A stretch of DNA of 64,000 nucleotides from Metellina segmentata. Its lineage: Eukaryota; Arthropoda; Arachnida; Araneae; Tetragnathidae. The translations under genes and the position numbers were made by a program. Location: contig OX375873.1 in the NCBI GenBank assembly GCA_947359465.1, positions 37,234,437-37,298,436 on the forward strand, in the 5' to 3' direction. Every line of letters begins with the position of its first letter. The stretch's first letter is position 1. A model generated the notes under the pieces. That model saw only the letters and a list, made by a program, of their open reading frames with translations, was not told the DNA's origin and ran no database searches. Below are positions 1 through 11,525 of the stretch, in pieces.

Positions 1-222
1 GTTAAATCTGGCATGGCCTCAAATGTCCATTTTTGGCGTGGTGCGGAAGTTGGGAGACTTCCACATCACGCCAACGTTTGGAGATAACTCAGGGTTGACC
101 TCGTCATCTGACCGCGATTTGAAAAGACGAGACCTTATCCTTGAAACTTTCCCTTGGGGATTGATCCCAGACGGTTGCCCAATAACCTGCTCCAATGCGA
201 CTCTCAATTAACTACCTATTTA
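1..222 (+). repeat. SINE family A, 5'-cut copy
   Basis: This is the body and 3' tail of a short interspersed element found about 15 times in the window. Shared blocks are the 'catggcctcaaatgtcc' segment, the 'ggattgatcccaga' block, the 'caataacctgctcca' block and an end resembling 'acgttaattaaaatacctacct'. The window starts inside it, so the tRNA-like head is missing. The reading frames here on both strands are shadows of the repeat. Confidence 0.75.
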
Positions 223-1283
223 CGTAAAATTTTTGGATACATGTAGTTTCCGCAATCACCGATTCATCTGCTGATTCAAATTTTAAGACGGTATAGATGT
301 AACGACACATCGCGATGCGAATCTTTCCAAGACACTGAACATGCATTTGCAAGATCAAAATTCGAATACACAGATCTTGTAGACATTCAGCGCTTCCCGA
401 CACTATATACGCTTCCAAAAACGACATCGAATTTAAACAAAAATCCCAAAACTTCCACGACTATTTCTATACAAAAAATCACAGTACCTCCATGTGGCTC
501 AGAAAGCTTGGCACTTTATCCCTTCAATAAAAGACGCGAATCTCTCATCCATAATCTATTCGCATATTCGTAGGGAAGACAGAACTGCCGAGGAAAAAAA
601 AAAGCTATCCCCAAATATCCGACTCTAGAAGTGAAGGAAATGTCCCTTTTAAAGGACAGTTCTAACGGCAAAGCGGGAATGCGAATATATATATTCCTGG
701 GATACGTGTGGGGGGTGGTCCAGAGGAAGGCGAGAGTATTTGCAAATTTTTCCTTCTGGCTATTTACCGTTCCAGGAGAGCGGGGTGACAGAAGGCCCTG
801 CGTGAAGTATTAACTATTTATAGGGAACTTCTTGGACCAAAAGTCTGCTTCAAGGTAGATTTGCCAACCACTTGAGGGCAAGGATGGGAAGATAGGATGC
901 AATTTATTTGGCGGAAAGTAAAGATGGTGGATTTGCATGGTCACTGTGGATCTATCTCGGAGATCTGCGGAGTGGAAGACATGCTCCCGTTGGCCTGGGT
1001 ATTTTGTGCCGCGTTGTGGGACAGTGGACACCAACTTTGAGGAATGGAAGAGTGGTTGGTAAGGTTTTCTGTAGAGTTTTCGGAGTGAGAGACCTGTCAA
1101 ATGTATCAAAGCAGACAGAAATGTGTAGGAAATAGATAAGTGAACAAACAAATTGGAGAAAATAGAACGAGGCTACAGGGGGATTTTTATCATGTAAAGG
1201 CACCATTTAGTTTTGGAATAATTGTTTAAATAATTTTTTTTACTTACAGTTTACTTACCTAATGACAATTGACAATTTGGTCG
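223..1283. other. No recognised gene or repeat
   Basis: Short frames of 60-113 codons overlap on both strands between 631 and 1206. None shows a recognisable domain and their composition follows the local base content. I see nothing else I can name. Confidence 0.5.
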
Positions 1284-1370
1284 ATAGGTAGATATTTTTA
1301 ACGTCGCACCGGTGCAACACATTGGGCTATTGAAAACGGTTCAGGATCATAATCCCAAAGGAAAAGACAG
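1284..1370 (-). repeat. SINE family A, 3' part
   Basis: Reverse-oriented 3' part of family A. It starts with the 'taggtagatat...aacgtcg' tail and continues through 'gcaacacattgggctatt' and the 'atcccaaaggaaaaga' block. It lies directly against a Helitron 3' end. Confidence 0.75.
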
Positions 1371-1399
1371 AGATAGCGAGAAGGGGGCGGAGCCCCTAG
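1371..1399 (+). mobile_element. Helitron family 1, 3' terminus
   Basis: The sequence 'gcgag...gggggcggagcccc' forms a GC-rich hairpin and is followed by CTAG and then a T. This is the Helitron 3' signature (hairpin then CTRR, insertion before T). It matches the 3' ends at 14773, 33689 and 44086. I could not find the matching 5' end upstream; the adjoining SINE replaces or interrupts it. Confidence 0.7.
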
Positions 1400-1439
1400 T
1401 TATATAACATGCTAGATTTGCCTGTGTTTCAGTGGCTAT

Positions 1440-1625
1440 TAAAGTTTTGATTGGTTGTGTGACGTTATGAATAGGCGGAGTTTCTAATTGTTTTGATTGG
1501 TTGTGTGACGTTACGAGCTAAACGAGATACGAAATATCAGAAATCATTACATTCGAAATCACCACGGAAATAACGTTGAGTATAAAACGATTGCTTTAGG
1601 CAGCTCATTGTTTTTCCAGTGTTGA
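1440..1625 (+). promoter_or_regulatory. CCAAT/CRE/TATA promoter-like block
   Basis: The block 'gttttgattggttgtgtgacg' occurs twice, starting at 1444 and 1490 (46 bp apart). Each copy carries an inverted CCAAT box (gattgg) and a CRE-like TGACGTTA. A canonical TATAAAA follows at 1581-1587. Initiator-like TCATT (1605) and CCAGT (1616) lie 24-37 bp downstream of the TATA. This is the architecture of a strong RNA polymerase II promoter. No long reading frame follows: the first ATGs give peptides of 3 and about 19 codons. It may drive a non-coding transcript, a spliced gene, or be a captured or relict promoter. Confidence 0.45.
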
Positions 1626-2289
1626 TGAAAAATTAAGTTTTCCAATAATATTGTTTTACCAGTATATTGCTCAAAAAACAAAAGCATGCGAACGCAAAGC
1701 AAGTTGACAAATAGTGGTGGAGAAAGGTTTATACATAGCCAGTGATAACAAAAGTTGACCGACAGTAGTATAAAAAGGTTTATACACAGCCAGTGATCAC
1801 TTACCGTCAGGTTTTAAAGAATATATAAATGAAGATTGACCAAAATAAATAAATTTTGTTATGCACCTGTCGTATGATGGGCCATTTATCCTAGTATAGT
1901 ACAAATCGGGTGTTTCAAAATTTTCTTAACAAGTAATTTTTTAGAAAGGCTGTAGGGAGCACAAAGTATTAAACTAAATCATAGGGATGAATAGTTCTCT
2001 AGCGCCACCTGGATCTGCTAGAGGCCATTGTTCGAGAGCGTGGCAGCTGATACGCCACCATGATGTGGTAAAGAATACACTAAAGTACAGAAATAAAGGG
2101 CAGCAATGTTAAGGAAGACATTTTTACTATTCCTAATTTAACAGTTTGACAGTTGTACCCTAAACCTCTTGCAATAAGGTTAGTTTCGGAGTCAAAAGGG
2201 TCTCATATGTAATAACTCCATAGGAAGAAATCAATGTCTGTTGGGGTATCATTCGAGATAGACGTTCACTCTTTTTAGATTAGTTACCC
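1626..2289. other. Unassigned; short duplicated motif
   Basis: A 20 bp phrase resembling 'ggtttatacatagccagtga' occurs near 1727 and again near 1779. Nothing else is recognisable. Confidence 0.4.
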
Positions 2290-2600
2290 CTTATTCTAGC
2301 CATCTCAGCATTCACAATACACGCTCGTTCTTTGAAATTAGTTGCTCCAAATTTTAGGAGGTCAGCCATTTTAGAATTCACAATACACGTTGGTTCTTCG
2401 AAATTAGCTGTTACATATGGCTAGTACAGTCAATTCCACATCCGATACAAGCACATTCTTATTCAATTAACTACTCCACATGCTAGGTACTCATCGTCAT
2501 CAGCCATCTCAGAATTCACGATACCGCTCGTTCTTTCCATTTGTTATCTACTCCATATGCCAAGTGCACATCTGCAAACTCAACATTCGTGAAACGATAG
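2290..2600. repeat. Imperfect short tandem repeats
   Basis: A phrase of the type 'attcacaatacacgctcgtt' followed by 'ctttgaaattagttgctcc' recurs near 2308, 2373 and 2511. The copies are diverged and irregularly spaced, so this is a degenerate minisatellite rather than an ordered array. Confidence 0.5.
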
Positions 2601-5600
2601 ATGTTATGCGTACAAAGTCAACGTCTGAAATGATCATTCTATAATTTATGCTAAAAAAATGAGTAAAACTGATCTAAAATAAGGCTTTTATATCCGAATA
2701 GAAATCTTGCTTTCTTTTACCAACGTTTTGGTATTTTTCCTGAATTGTTAGATGTATTTTAAACTACATATTCCATGTATCTAAAATGTGTAGTCTGATA
2801 TCTGACATAAATGCTTTTTAAAATTCATAACCAATATAGTACTTATATAAGGGGCTTAAAATATTTATACTTCAAATTTTACGTTTCAGTTAATTTACAA
2901 AAGCTTATAAATTGCTATACTTTTCCTATACGCTTTTAAATATATGATATATTTCTAAAACAAATCTATTGAACAAGATTTGTGAAAACTAGCTGCAAAT
3001 TCTTGTAATCATCGCTGTTTTTCACATTCTTCTGAAGGGTCTACTAGGCCTTGAATTAGTGTCATTCACGTTTCAAATTTTTTTAAACCGTATTTGTTCT
3101 AATGGTAAATATTTTATTATTTCTATTAAAACATGAGACTTAAACAGTTATAAACGAATTTAACAACAAGGCGTATTAAATATGTACAACGTTTAACTAA
3201 AACAATCTGGTGATTTTGTACTTTTTATTACAAATTTTTGGCACTGTAATTATATTGACGTAATATTAATGAACTATAAAATAATATAACAAGGTAAGTA
3301 TCTTACTCAGAGGCAAACGATATCAAACTTTTACGATATTAGACGATATAAAAAAGTTATCGGTCTACCACTGATTAAAATTGACTGTTATGAATAATTT
3401 TTTTTTAAGTTCGCAGATTTTAGTTTGTTGAACGGGGAACAAAGGAAGTCACGTATACTAAGAAAACACGACAGTTGGTTGGAAATGAGAGAATTCGTGT
3501 TAAAATGAAATGAAGGATCTGCATGCAGCACAGATATATTTACAAGTACATATTTTAAAAGTGATTAAAAGCTTATATTTTCCCATGATAGATAAAAGGT
3601 AGCTCAAGTTTTTACTAAGATACCATTTTCAAGTAACAATCAATTGTGAAGCCAAACCAAGGGACATGAACAGACTTTTAAACAAGCTAATCAACTGAAG
3701 CAATTTTTGAATCAAGAATGTCCACATTATATGCACGAATAATATTTGTGGAACAAACATTGAAAAATGCAGTTACAATTTAAGTTTAAAATCGAAGTGG
3801 TCAAATGAAGCTACACGAACCATCAAAATTGAGTATGAGGTAATGGTGAGGAAATAAGGAAAGATCTAAAAGTTTACTTTATCAAGATACGAAGGCAAGA
3901 AATCCAGGAGGTTAAACGTCACCATAATGGTTAAAAGGACAAAAATTAATGAAGCATTATGAAAACGACTATAAGAGTGCGACATTTACTTTTCAATGTG
4001 TGTTCTGAATTTTTAAAAGAACGGATTTTTTTTTATTTCATTGCCCTATTTTGACCGCCAAACAAGTAAGCTTGTTTGACTAACGTATGGTGATGGGGAC
4101 ACATTGTGAAACATGATTGGTTAAGTTTTTGTGAAATTATCACAGGTGAACAAAGAAAACAGCATAATTCATTATTGGTTTATGTTCCCTAAGATAACAT
4201 AACCATGTGTGTGTGTGCATCATTACCTAACCAGAATATAACCATTCCGTAGTTTCACATAAATCCTTGTTTGGAAAATATCAAGCTCTTGGATATCACT
4301 AATGCAGAACTTATAAACATTGAAAAAAAAACAACAACCTGAAAACTGAAGGGAGATTCAATTGGTAGCCGGGAAATACATTTCGAGTACGAAAACTTAA
4401 TATAATCCAGGGTGGCTATAAAGATACTTTCACTTTTTGGAGGTATCGGTTACTAAATTTATGCACGGAATGGAACCCAATTTGTTGTCGAGACTTTTAA
4501 AGACCTGAGGAGATGTATTCCACGAAAAAAATATTTAGCATAAAAGTCGCCAATAAGGGAAAATTTGGCGCTGCGAATCGTGTGGTTGTTTTGGGGTTTT
4601 ATGGTGCAAGTACCATGTTTGGCCAAGCTGGAACTATAATGCTGTTAGAATTGAAAACAGTTGAACACTTACATTCAATGCAGGTAAAATGGATTATGCA
4701 AAATTTCAACTTTCAAAGCGACAACCAAAACACTAATTCCAGCTGGATATGTATCACGGTGCAATTATAAAAAAAACCATTAGAGGCATAAATTAATAAT
4801 GATATTCAGTTCACAGAAAAAATATTTTATTCACCACAATCAGTTTCCCTTTGACCACATAGAGCCTTCCATATTCCTGAATTGCTGGTCGGGCAATGCA
4901 CTATATAAGTTAAAAGAACTTAACAAGTAACGCACGCTGAGAAACGGTGGTGCGAATATTTAGCACAATTCGTAAGTCATTCGCATAACTTTCCCATTCC
5001 CTTTTCAGGTGGAATTAGCACTACTGCCACGAACGCAGTCGAAACTTTGCATAGTCAATTTTATCTGCATTGACTGCAAATGTTCGACTGTTGAAAACTC
5101 CAACAGCGCCGAATGGTACAAAACCTTTTTTTGGCGGAATACATTTCTCATGTCTTTAAGCCTCAATACCAAATTTGGGTTTCTTTCCGATTATTCCATT
5201 TAGCTACAAATGCCCCCAAGGAATATTTACCTGTACATTAGTACGACTAACAAAAGTCTTGTCAAAGAAATGTTGCAACATATCCAACCCATAGAGTGAT
5301 TCTATTTAACTAAGATAGACTGTGTACTAATTGTAGCAGCTGAAGTAATTGCAGTAGCTTCTTTTTAGATTTATTTGCTTAGCTACGAGATTAGAGTAAG
5401 CGTAAGCGCGATGGGATGCATGCAGGAAAAGATGGAAAGAAGCGATGTTTCACTTTCTCTTATGCTTCGCATCTTTCTCCTGCTCGTTGTGTAAGATATT
5501 TCTACTAAGATTAGAAGTCTTGTTTGCCTCATACAAACAAACACATAAAACATCCCGAAAGTTTATTTGTTCGAAACGAGTGATATGTGGGACTTCCTGA

Positions 5601-5836
5601 GAGTCTGTATAAGCCCTGTCTGCTTCTTAAGCTTTCCCCTGCTGCATACTTTATGAAATCTATTTGTGCCATAAGTCACTTTTATTGCACAATTCTATAA
5701 AGCCTGGGGAGACATTAAATTTGTATTTGATCAATATTTTATGCATGCTTTCGAGATCAGTTACAATAGGAAAATGCGCATTCGTTTCTAAGTGGACACG
5801 AACATGCAATGGTTTCTCCCTTAGCAATAGTATGGT
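2601..5836. other. AT-rich, unassigned
   Basis: No domain-bearing frame was found. At 4408 a 'cagggtggctataaaga' motif resembles a Tc1/mariner terminus, but I found no partner. The 85-codon frame at 4513-4770 is not recognised. Confidence 0.45.
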
Positions 5837-6000
5837 AGGTAGTTGAATTTACGTCGCTCTCTGGAGCAACACGATTGGTTGTGGGTGACGGTTCGGGATC
5901 AATCCCGAAGGAAAAGATCCCGGGAAAACACCTCGTAAATTTGAATCATGATTGGAAGACGAGGCTAAAACACCTGAGCTGGCACTCTACTATCCAAACT
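5837..6000 (-). repeat. SINE family A copy
   Basis: Reverse copy with the tail (tttacgtcg), the 'gagcaacacgattgg' block, the 'gggatcaatcccgaagg' block and the distal 'gacgaggctaaaacacctga' segment. It has no tRNA-like head. Confidence 0.75.
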
Positions 6001-6253
6001 TACACACAGAATAGCACTATAAGAATGGTTTTAAAAACGCAGGTTAAGATTTTATAAAGGTTACACTTTTCCATGATATTTGTCAATGCTTGTTTTATCC
6101 TGTTCGTATAAACCCGAGTAAGAAGTGAGATTTTGACAAGGTGAACTGGAACACATGATGGAGTAGGGGTAACACAGAGAAGGGAAGAACAGTACTTTGG
6201 ACAGCACCGCGACCAAGAACAAGGTGTTCGGGAAATTGTGAAAAGTACTTTAA

Positions 6254-7094
6254 CCCTTAACTGCTGTGTCAGAAACCGTCTCGTAACTAGTGTGGAGGGG
6301 TCTCTCAGACCTCGCTCACTAAAGTGCGTATAAAGTTGATTAATATAATATATCAATGAAAGATTCCTTAGATTATTATTATTTATACATTTTAAATTAA
6401 GCTTATTCAATTCTTAACATGAAATATATTTTATATTACTATATAAGTTAAGTAGATTCCATGTGTCTTCAGGCTCAGCTTTCGAACCTAATTTTCCTGG
6501 ACGTTTCAACCCTGGAAACTGTAAAATTATGTTGTGTTTTTGTGTTCTAACGGCACGCGATTAGGTCCCCCCCCCCCGGGCATCCCATTTGAAGATATTT
6601 TTTCCGTAGAAATATTATTCTTGTGAAGACGCACTTGAAATGTCTTAATCTTCATCTGCCTAAATTTCCGAATCCGTTTCGTGTTCGCTTTCAATTATAT
6701 TATCCGAAATTTCACTATCCCAGTACTCTATTTCCGACCCATTATCAACAATATCCTGAATTTCTTTTTGTGTAAGATACACAGGTCGTTTTTTTAGTAA
6801 AGTTTGTTGCCATTTTAGGCTCTCTGCCGAAATTCCCTACTCCAACTTAGACGATTTCACTCAACAAAAACGGAAACGCTAATGCTGTATAGGGGTCTAA
6901 GAGACCATGCGGGAAATGCAAATAGTGTAAAACACGAAATAGTTGGGGCAGCCAAACCAGTCTTGGATCATGGCTTCTGTTGGACGTAATAGGAAAGTAC
7001 TGAATAGGACAGGGACCAATATTCACTTTAAGGAGTGGAAACGACCTGTCAAAAATGACTCGGGATCTGTGAGACCCATGACAGCAGTTAAAGG
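6254..7094. mobile_element. piggyBac-like element 1, internally deleted
   Basis: An 841 bp unit flanked by TTAA at 6250-6253 and 7095-7098. The ends form inverted repeats: CCCTTAACTGCTGTGTCAG on the left and the complement of CCTTTAACTGCTGTCATGG on the right. Subterminal 'ggtctctcagacc'-type motifs occur near both ends. TTAA duplication and short terminal repeats beginning CCC/CCT are the piggyBac signature. Only an N-terminal transposase remnant is left inside, so the copy is non-autonomous. Confidence 0.8.
6520..6830 (-). pseudogene. piggyBac transposase N-terminal remnant
   Basis: Read on the minus strand, one frame gives a lysine-rich start, then KEIQDIVDNGSEIEYW and an acidic stretch (DSEISDN, ESEHETDSE). 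After stops and frameshifts it continues with a KNIFKWD-like motif. An acidic N-terminal region followed by an aromatic 'KW' motif is what piggyBac transposases have before their DDE domain. The DDE domain is wholly absent. Several stops and a cytosine run near 6568 break the frame. It lies inside the TTAA-flanked unit 6254-7094, which supports the assignment. Confidence 0.6.
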
Positions 7095-7399
7095 TTAAAC
7101 AGCACTATTAATGACTTACTTTGTTTTCATTTATTTAGGACCCAATAAATATACATTTTTATTAAACAGAGTTTTTGCGTGTGCTTATGACAAATTCAGT
7201 AACTGTTCCATTCCAGATACTACTTTTTCAAATCGATTGCTTTTTAAAAATTTTAAGTGTAACTGAAATAATACATAGACAAACATGAATTTTAGTTCCT
7301 TTTGTCATGATTTGGAGTTTGATACATTCATAAACATCCATTCTTCTACTTTTAGAAAGTTTTTACTATTAGATGTACAATGTTACAAATCTAAGGAGC

Positions 7400-7640
7400 C
7401 ACTTTACACCTACAAAATCCGAGTCAATCTGAATCCAGTAAGAAAACCGACTAAAAAAAAAGCGAGGATTCGGAATAGTCGCGTCGCCTTGCAATTTCAG
7501 AAGTCAAAGCGGCAGAATTTACATTGCCTTACTCTTTCACATTGCCAGAACTCAAAGCGTTCCTCTTCAATTCACCAGAAACTACGTTAGTCAGTTTATA
7601 TTGGATTCAGATTGATTTGGATTGGCCCAAATTCTGTTGC
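7400..7640. repeat. Dispersed repeat C, copy 1
   Basis: Similar to 29640-29940. Both have a 'cactttacacctacaaaatc'/'cttcacaccaatagaatc' start and a shared 'gtcagttt..tattggattcagattga' block. The family is unknown; it may be a MITE. The 101-codon frame here (7285-7590) is a shadow of the repeat. Confidence 0.5.
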
Positions 7641-7707
7641 TGTGAATGGGCGCTCAGCATATATGTCTATTTTAAAGGATAATACGAAAACCGAAATGAT
7701 TGGTAGA

Positions 7708-7850
7708 TACGTAGTTAAATTTAAGTGTTGCTGAAGCAACACAACGGGATAATGGTGATGATCCGGAATTAATTACGAAGGTAAAGATCTGAAGACAACA
7801 CCTATTTAGAATCCCGAAAACAACGGGAATTATCTCAGAGTTACGACTAG
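7708..7850 (-). repeat. SINE family A, diverged copy
   Basis: Contains 'gaagcaacacaacggg' and the 'gatccggaattaattacgaa' equivalent of the family's reverse-oriented 'gggatcaatcc' block. More diverged than other copies. Confidence 0.6.
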
Positions 7851-8825
7851 GATTTGCTTCGTTGATTTAAGTTGATCCACAGATGGATTTCTACATAGAA
7901 AACTCTTCTAAGTTAACCGATATTCATAATGTTCAAGGTCTATATAGATGTTAGTTTATTGAAACGTCAAATCAGTTTTAAGTGAAGGAATGTGTGAAAA
8001 TTTGATAAAGTTGATACAATTCAAAATAAAGACTATTTTCAATCAATAAACGATTCTATAAATCCTGAACAAGAATCACAAATTAAATAAAGATTTATGA
8101 TGCAAAGTTTCAATGATAAGAAGAAGGAATTCTACACCTTTCATATTGAGAAGTAAAATATGGGATCTTCATAAATACGAACTACCGGAGAAGAAAAATT
8201 ACTTTCGGTTAAGTATTATTCTAAAATAAACACTAAGCTTGAACTTTTATTTACTATATAAGAGCCTATTTACAAGTTTTTCATCAGGAGACAACAGCTG
8301 ATCATAATTATTTCTAAAATTTGTTGAAAGCCATTAACTTTTTTGCAATTTTCTGCCTTGACGATGATGGTTATTTATTTACTTCTGAATAAATACTCGC
8401 TTAATATTTATTTAGAAGAAAAAAAATCAAGTATTGGATAAAAAACGTTTTGCTTTTTAATATGCAAAGATGTTAGAAATAGAAGCAACAACTTTTTACT
8501 TCTTTAATAGTTCACTTTGTGGTGTTATGCAAAATAGAGACTACTTCCACTTATACTTCGAGATCTATCTGACGTGCGCATGCTGCGTTCTGTGTTCGCG
8601 CTTTAAAAACCTCAAGCTGTTCTTGAGTTTTCAGTTTTTGTAGTTTCGTAACCATCTCTGTGCACGCTGATAGATTTTTCTTTTGTTTATGTATTTAATT
8701 TGTTAATTGTTAATAAATGTTAAGTTAATTATTTCAGTCAACTTAATTATTTAAAGCCTCTAATTTCCCTACACACTAAATTACGAAACCTCGCTGCCGT
8801 AGCTAAAAAACTTTAAGAATATATA
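7851..8825. other. Unassigned AT-rich spacer
   Basis: No recognisable frame or repeat apart from ordinary AT-rich sequence. Confidence 0.4.
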
Positions 8826-10125
8826 CAGAGGCTGTTCGCACATTTTTTAGACGATTTTGGTTAGCGGTAATAAAAAATCGTTTGCTGCAAAAGAAATAAT
8901 TGCAGTTGTGCTATGTTTTAAAAAGTCAAAATTATCGTCTGCGGCTTGAGAGGTTTGTTTTTATTCAAAATGGCGTTTTTAACAAAGCAGTGGTTCGAAG
9001 GCTATATTTATGCTCTTTCCGAAGAGAAATATTCATATTCCGTTATCCAAAAACGATGTGAGAGTCATGGTTTTGTGATATCTAAAGCGTCGATAGGTAA
9101 TATCGTCAACAAGAAAGGAAAAAAACGTCAAATTGGAGACTCAAGTGGGACAAAAATTCCAAACAAGTATCCAAGGAAGAAACGGACATCTTCGACTATT
9201 GCAAAGGTACGTTGTTTAATGTTAAAAGAAAATCCCCCTAGTCAAAGGACAGTTGCAAAATCATTAAAATGCTCGGTGTCCACTGTAAAGAAAATGATAA
9301 ACGTCGATTTAAATTTTAAGAAATCCAAAAAACGCAATGTGCATCGTCTTTATCCAAAGCATATCGCTGAACGCAGGACACGCTGCCGAATCCTATATGA
9401 AAAACACTTATCCAAAGAAAAATGGAAAAAAATTATCACAATGGATGAATCATGGGTGTAGTTAAATGATTGTAGAAAAAAAGAGCCATTTATTATCATA
9501 AAAGGAAGGAAAAAATTTAAGTACATGGTTCACAGAACCGAAAGAAAGTTTTTCTAAGAGATTCATGATTGTTGCTGGTTTTTCATACAATGGCAAGTTA
9601 AAAATAAAGAGAGTGGAAAAAAATGTCAAGATTAACTCCAAATACTATCAGGAACATATTTTATCGCCAATTTTTCTGAATGAAATACCATCGCTTTACC
9701 CACAGTGCCATCAATCTGTGGAACTCCATCAAGACAAAGCTAGCAGTCACACATCAAAATCCACTGTAAATTTCCTAAAAGAAATGGAACAAAAAACCGG
9801 TATCAAGGCCATACCCTTCACTGATATCCCTACTAAATCTCCCGATGTATCACCTATGGATTTTTGTGCTTTCGGACTTTTAAAATCTGCATTATCCAAA
9901 CGTCGTCCCACAACCCTTACAGGACTCTGGAAAGCTGTTCCAGAGGAATGGGACAGAATACCTCTTCTGACACTTCAAAAGGCATTATTATCCTGGAAAT
10001 TACGGTGCCGAAAGATATTTCAGAATAAGAGCTATCAAATAGAACATTTAAAACACAAGAATTTTATGTAATTTAGTTTTGTGAATACAATATACACTGT
10101 CGAAAAAATGTGTGAACAGCCTCTG
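8826..10125 (+). mobile_element. Tc1/mariner transposon (DD41D), 1300 bp
   Basis: The element starts CAGAGGCTGTTC at 8826 and ends with the complementary GAACAGCCTCTG at 10125. Inverted repeats are about 28 bp with three or four mismatches. A TA target duplication sits at 8824-8825 and 10126-10127. It carries a single broken transposase gene on the plus strand. The size and TA target are typical of the superfamily. Confidence 0.9.
8946..10071 (+). pseudogene. DD41D mariner-type transposase, broken
   Basis: This would cut and paste the surrounding element. The first part (8946-9461, about 171 codons; a second Met at 8970 may be the true start) has a helix-turn-helix-like N-terminus and reaches the first catalytic aspartate in ITMDESWV. 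A TAG stop follows immediately where a tyrosine codon is expected. A one-base frameshift lies near 9540-9556. The second part (9565-10071) contains HQDKASSH (second Asp) and SPDVSPMDF (third Asp). I count 41 residues between the second and third Asp, which places it with the DD41D group rather than DD34D mariner or DD34E Tc1. It sits centrally between good inverted repeats. Only two disabling changes suggest moderate age. Confidence 0.85.
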
Positions 10126-10371
10126 TACACCTCTGAATAAGTTTATTTGAAATCAATTTCTTAATCTTTTTGAACATTCTAGAAGAAATGATATTTTAGC
10201 GTTTTTATCAATCACAAATAAAAAGCTAAACATAAAGATTGTAACCAAGTACTTGAAGTACTTGTGTGTATTTTAACATAATTTTTAATAACCAGTAGCT
10301 TGGTTTGTATTCTCTTTTCATTATACCTAGGAATTAATTGGCTTAAAAATCAAATTTATTATTTATTTTAA
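10126..10371. other. Unassigned spacer
   Basis: Short AT-rich stretch between the mariner element and a Helitron end. No feature seen. Confidence 0.4.
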
Positions 10372-10505
10372 CTAGGGGGATCCGCCCCCTACTCGCTATT
10401 GCTCGTCAACCCCCGATGGTTGCTACGCAATCATATTTAGTTCGCTTTGCGAACTATACTTTTCAACAATGAGGAGGAGGGGATTGCTTCACAATACATC
10501 CCCAT
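10372..10505 (-). mobile_element. Helitron family 1, 3' fragment
   Basis: Preceded by A, the sequence starts CTAGGGGGATCCGCCCCCT and continues 'actcgctattgctcgtcaac'. This is the reverse-oriented 3' end of family 1, followed by the family's stem-loops (gattgcttcgcaatc type, 'ttcgctttgcgaa'). A SINE fragment follows and I found no TC 5' end, so the copy is truncated or interrupted. Confidence 0.7.
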
Positions 10506-10562
10506 ATGGATCGCTGCTAGATTGATCCTGGGTCTCTAGTACGACGTTAATTGAAGGTTCAC
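10506..10562 (+). repeat. SINE family A, tail fragment
   Basis: Only the 'gattgatcctgg' block and the 'agtacgacgttaattgaa' tail are left. Confidence 0.5.
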
Positions 10563-11339
10563 TTCCCTTCCCATTACGATATTTATCTCATACGCCCGAG
10601 TAACGGAAAATTGCTTACTTTTTTTGCGAGATAATCGTATTCGTATATAAGCTGACCCTGGTACTTTAGCTTTAGAAAACGTTCCAAAAATTCTCGGCTC
10701 ATACACGGAAATATAGTGCAAACAAAAACAAAATGTTTTAAAAAATGTCAACAACAAAACATCTCATTTCCACATAAAAAAAGGAAATATTTTAGTATAA
10801 TATATTATTAAAATTCAGAGGAAATCTCATTACAATTTTAAATGTTTTAGCTAATCCGTGTTGTTTGTTGTAATAGTACCTCTTAATATTTTCATAATCG
10901 ACTGTTGCTATGGAAACGGCGACCGAATTTGCCGGTTCTTCTGAAAACAGTGCAAACACTCTAGCGAGTGATCTAAAATTTTATGAATGAATTAATTAAA
11001 AGATGTAACTGTATTAATTAAAAGATGTAAATGATTCATTAGCCAGTTGAACAGAAGATTTGATATCACGTGACTTCCTATTACCTATCAAAAAGCGAAT
11101 AAAGCTGAAAAAGATTGAATTTTTTTTTTATAATAGAAAGAAAGAAAAGTCGGACTAAAAATAGTTTGAAATAATGTATGTCTTTTTGAACGTTTTCCTA
11201 GAAACTTTATTTTAGCATTTTTTATCAATTCCAAACAAATACAGAAATTAAATTGTCAGTTTGTAAACATTTCAGTTCCCTGGGGTATTTTTTATCTTCT
11301 GTATCAGAACAAACTTTCTTCGTGTGTATGTCCATTTAC
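10563..11339. other. Unassigned
   Basis: A short direct duplication 'aattaattaaaagatgtaa' lies near 10988-11030. No gene seen. Confidence 0.4.
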
Positions 11340-11525
11340 TGAACGGAGGGTTGCGAGGTTGAAACTCGATTTAATCAGACCATCGTGAACTTGGGGGCTG
11401 GTGCACGTTAAATATGTCGTGAACTCAGTCCTCACATTGGTGTGGTGCTTAAATTTGGAGAGTGGGGTGTCATCTCAGATGTTCACCTCGACACCGGGAT
11501 CGCCCGTTGGGGGGTTTAGCAAGTA
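11340..11525 (+). repeat. SINE family A copy with B-box region
   Basis: Contains the 'gggttgcgaggttgaaactc' region, a decayed B box, then 'tggtgcacgttaaatatgtcgtg' and 'agagtggggtgtcatctcaga'. The 3' tail is absent. Confidence 0.7.

Noticed and set aside
4408..4770. Transposon-like end and an 85-codon frame
   Set aside because: No matching right terminus and no transposase motif; kept only as a note.
6000..6410. 136-codon minus frame
   Set aside because: It spans a SINE border, the TTAA site and the end of the piggyBac unit, so it cannot be a real gene.
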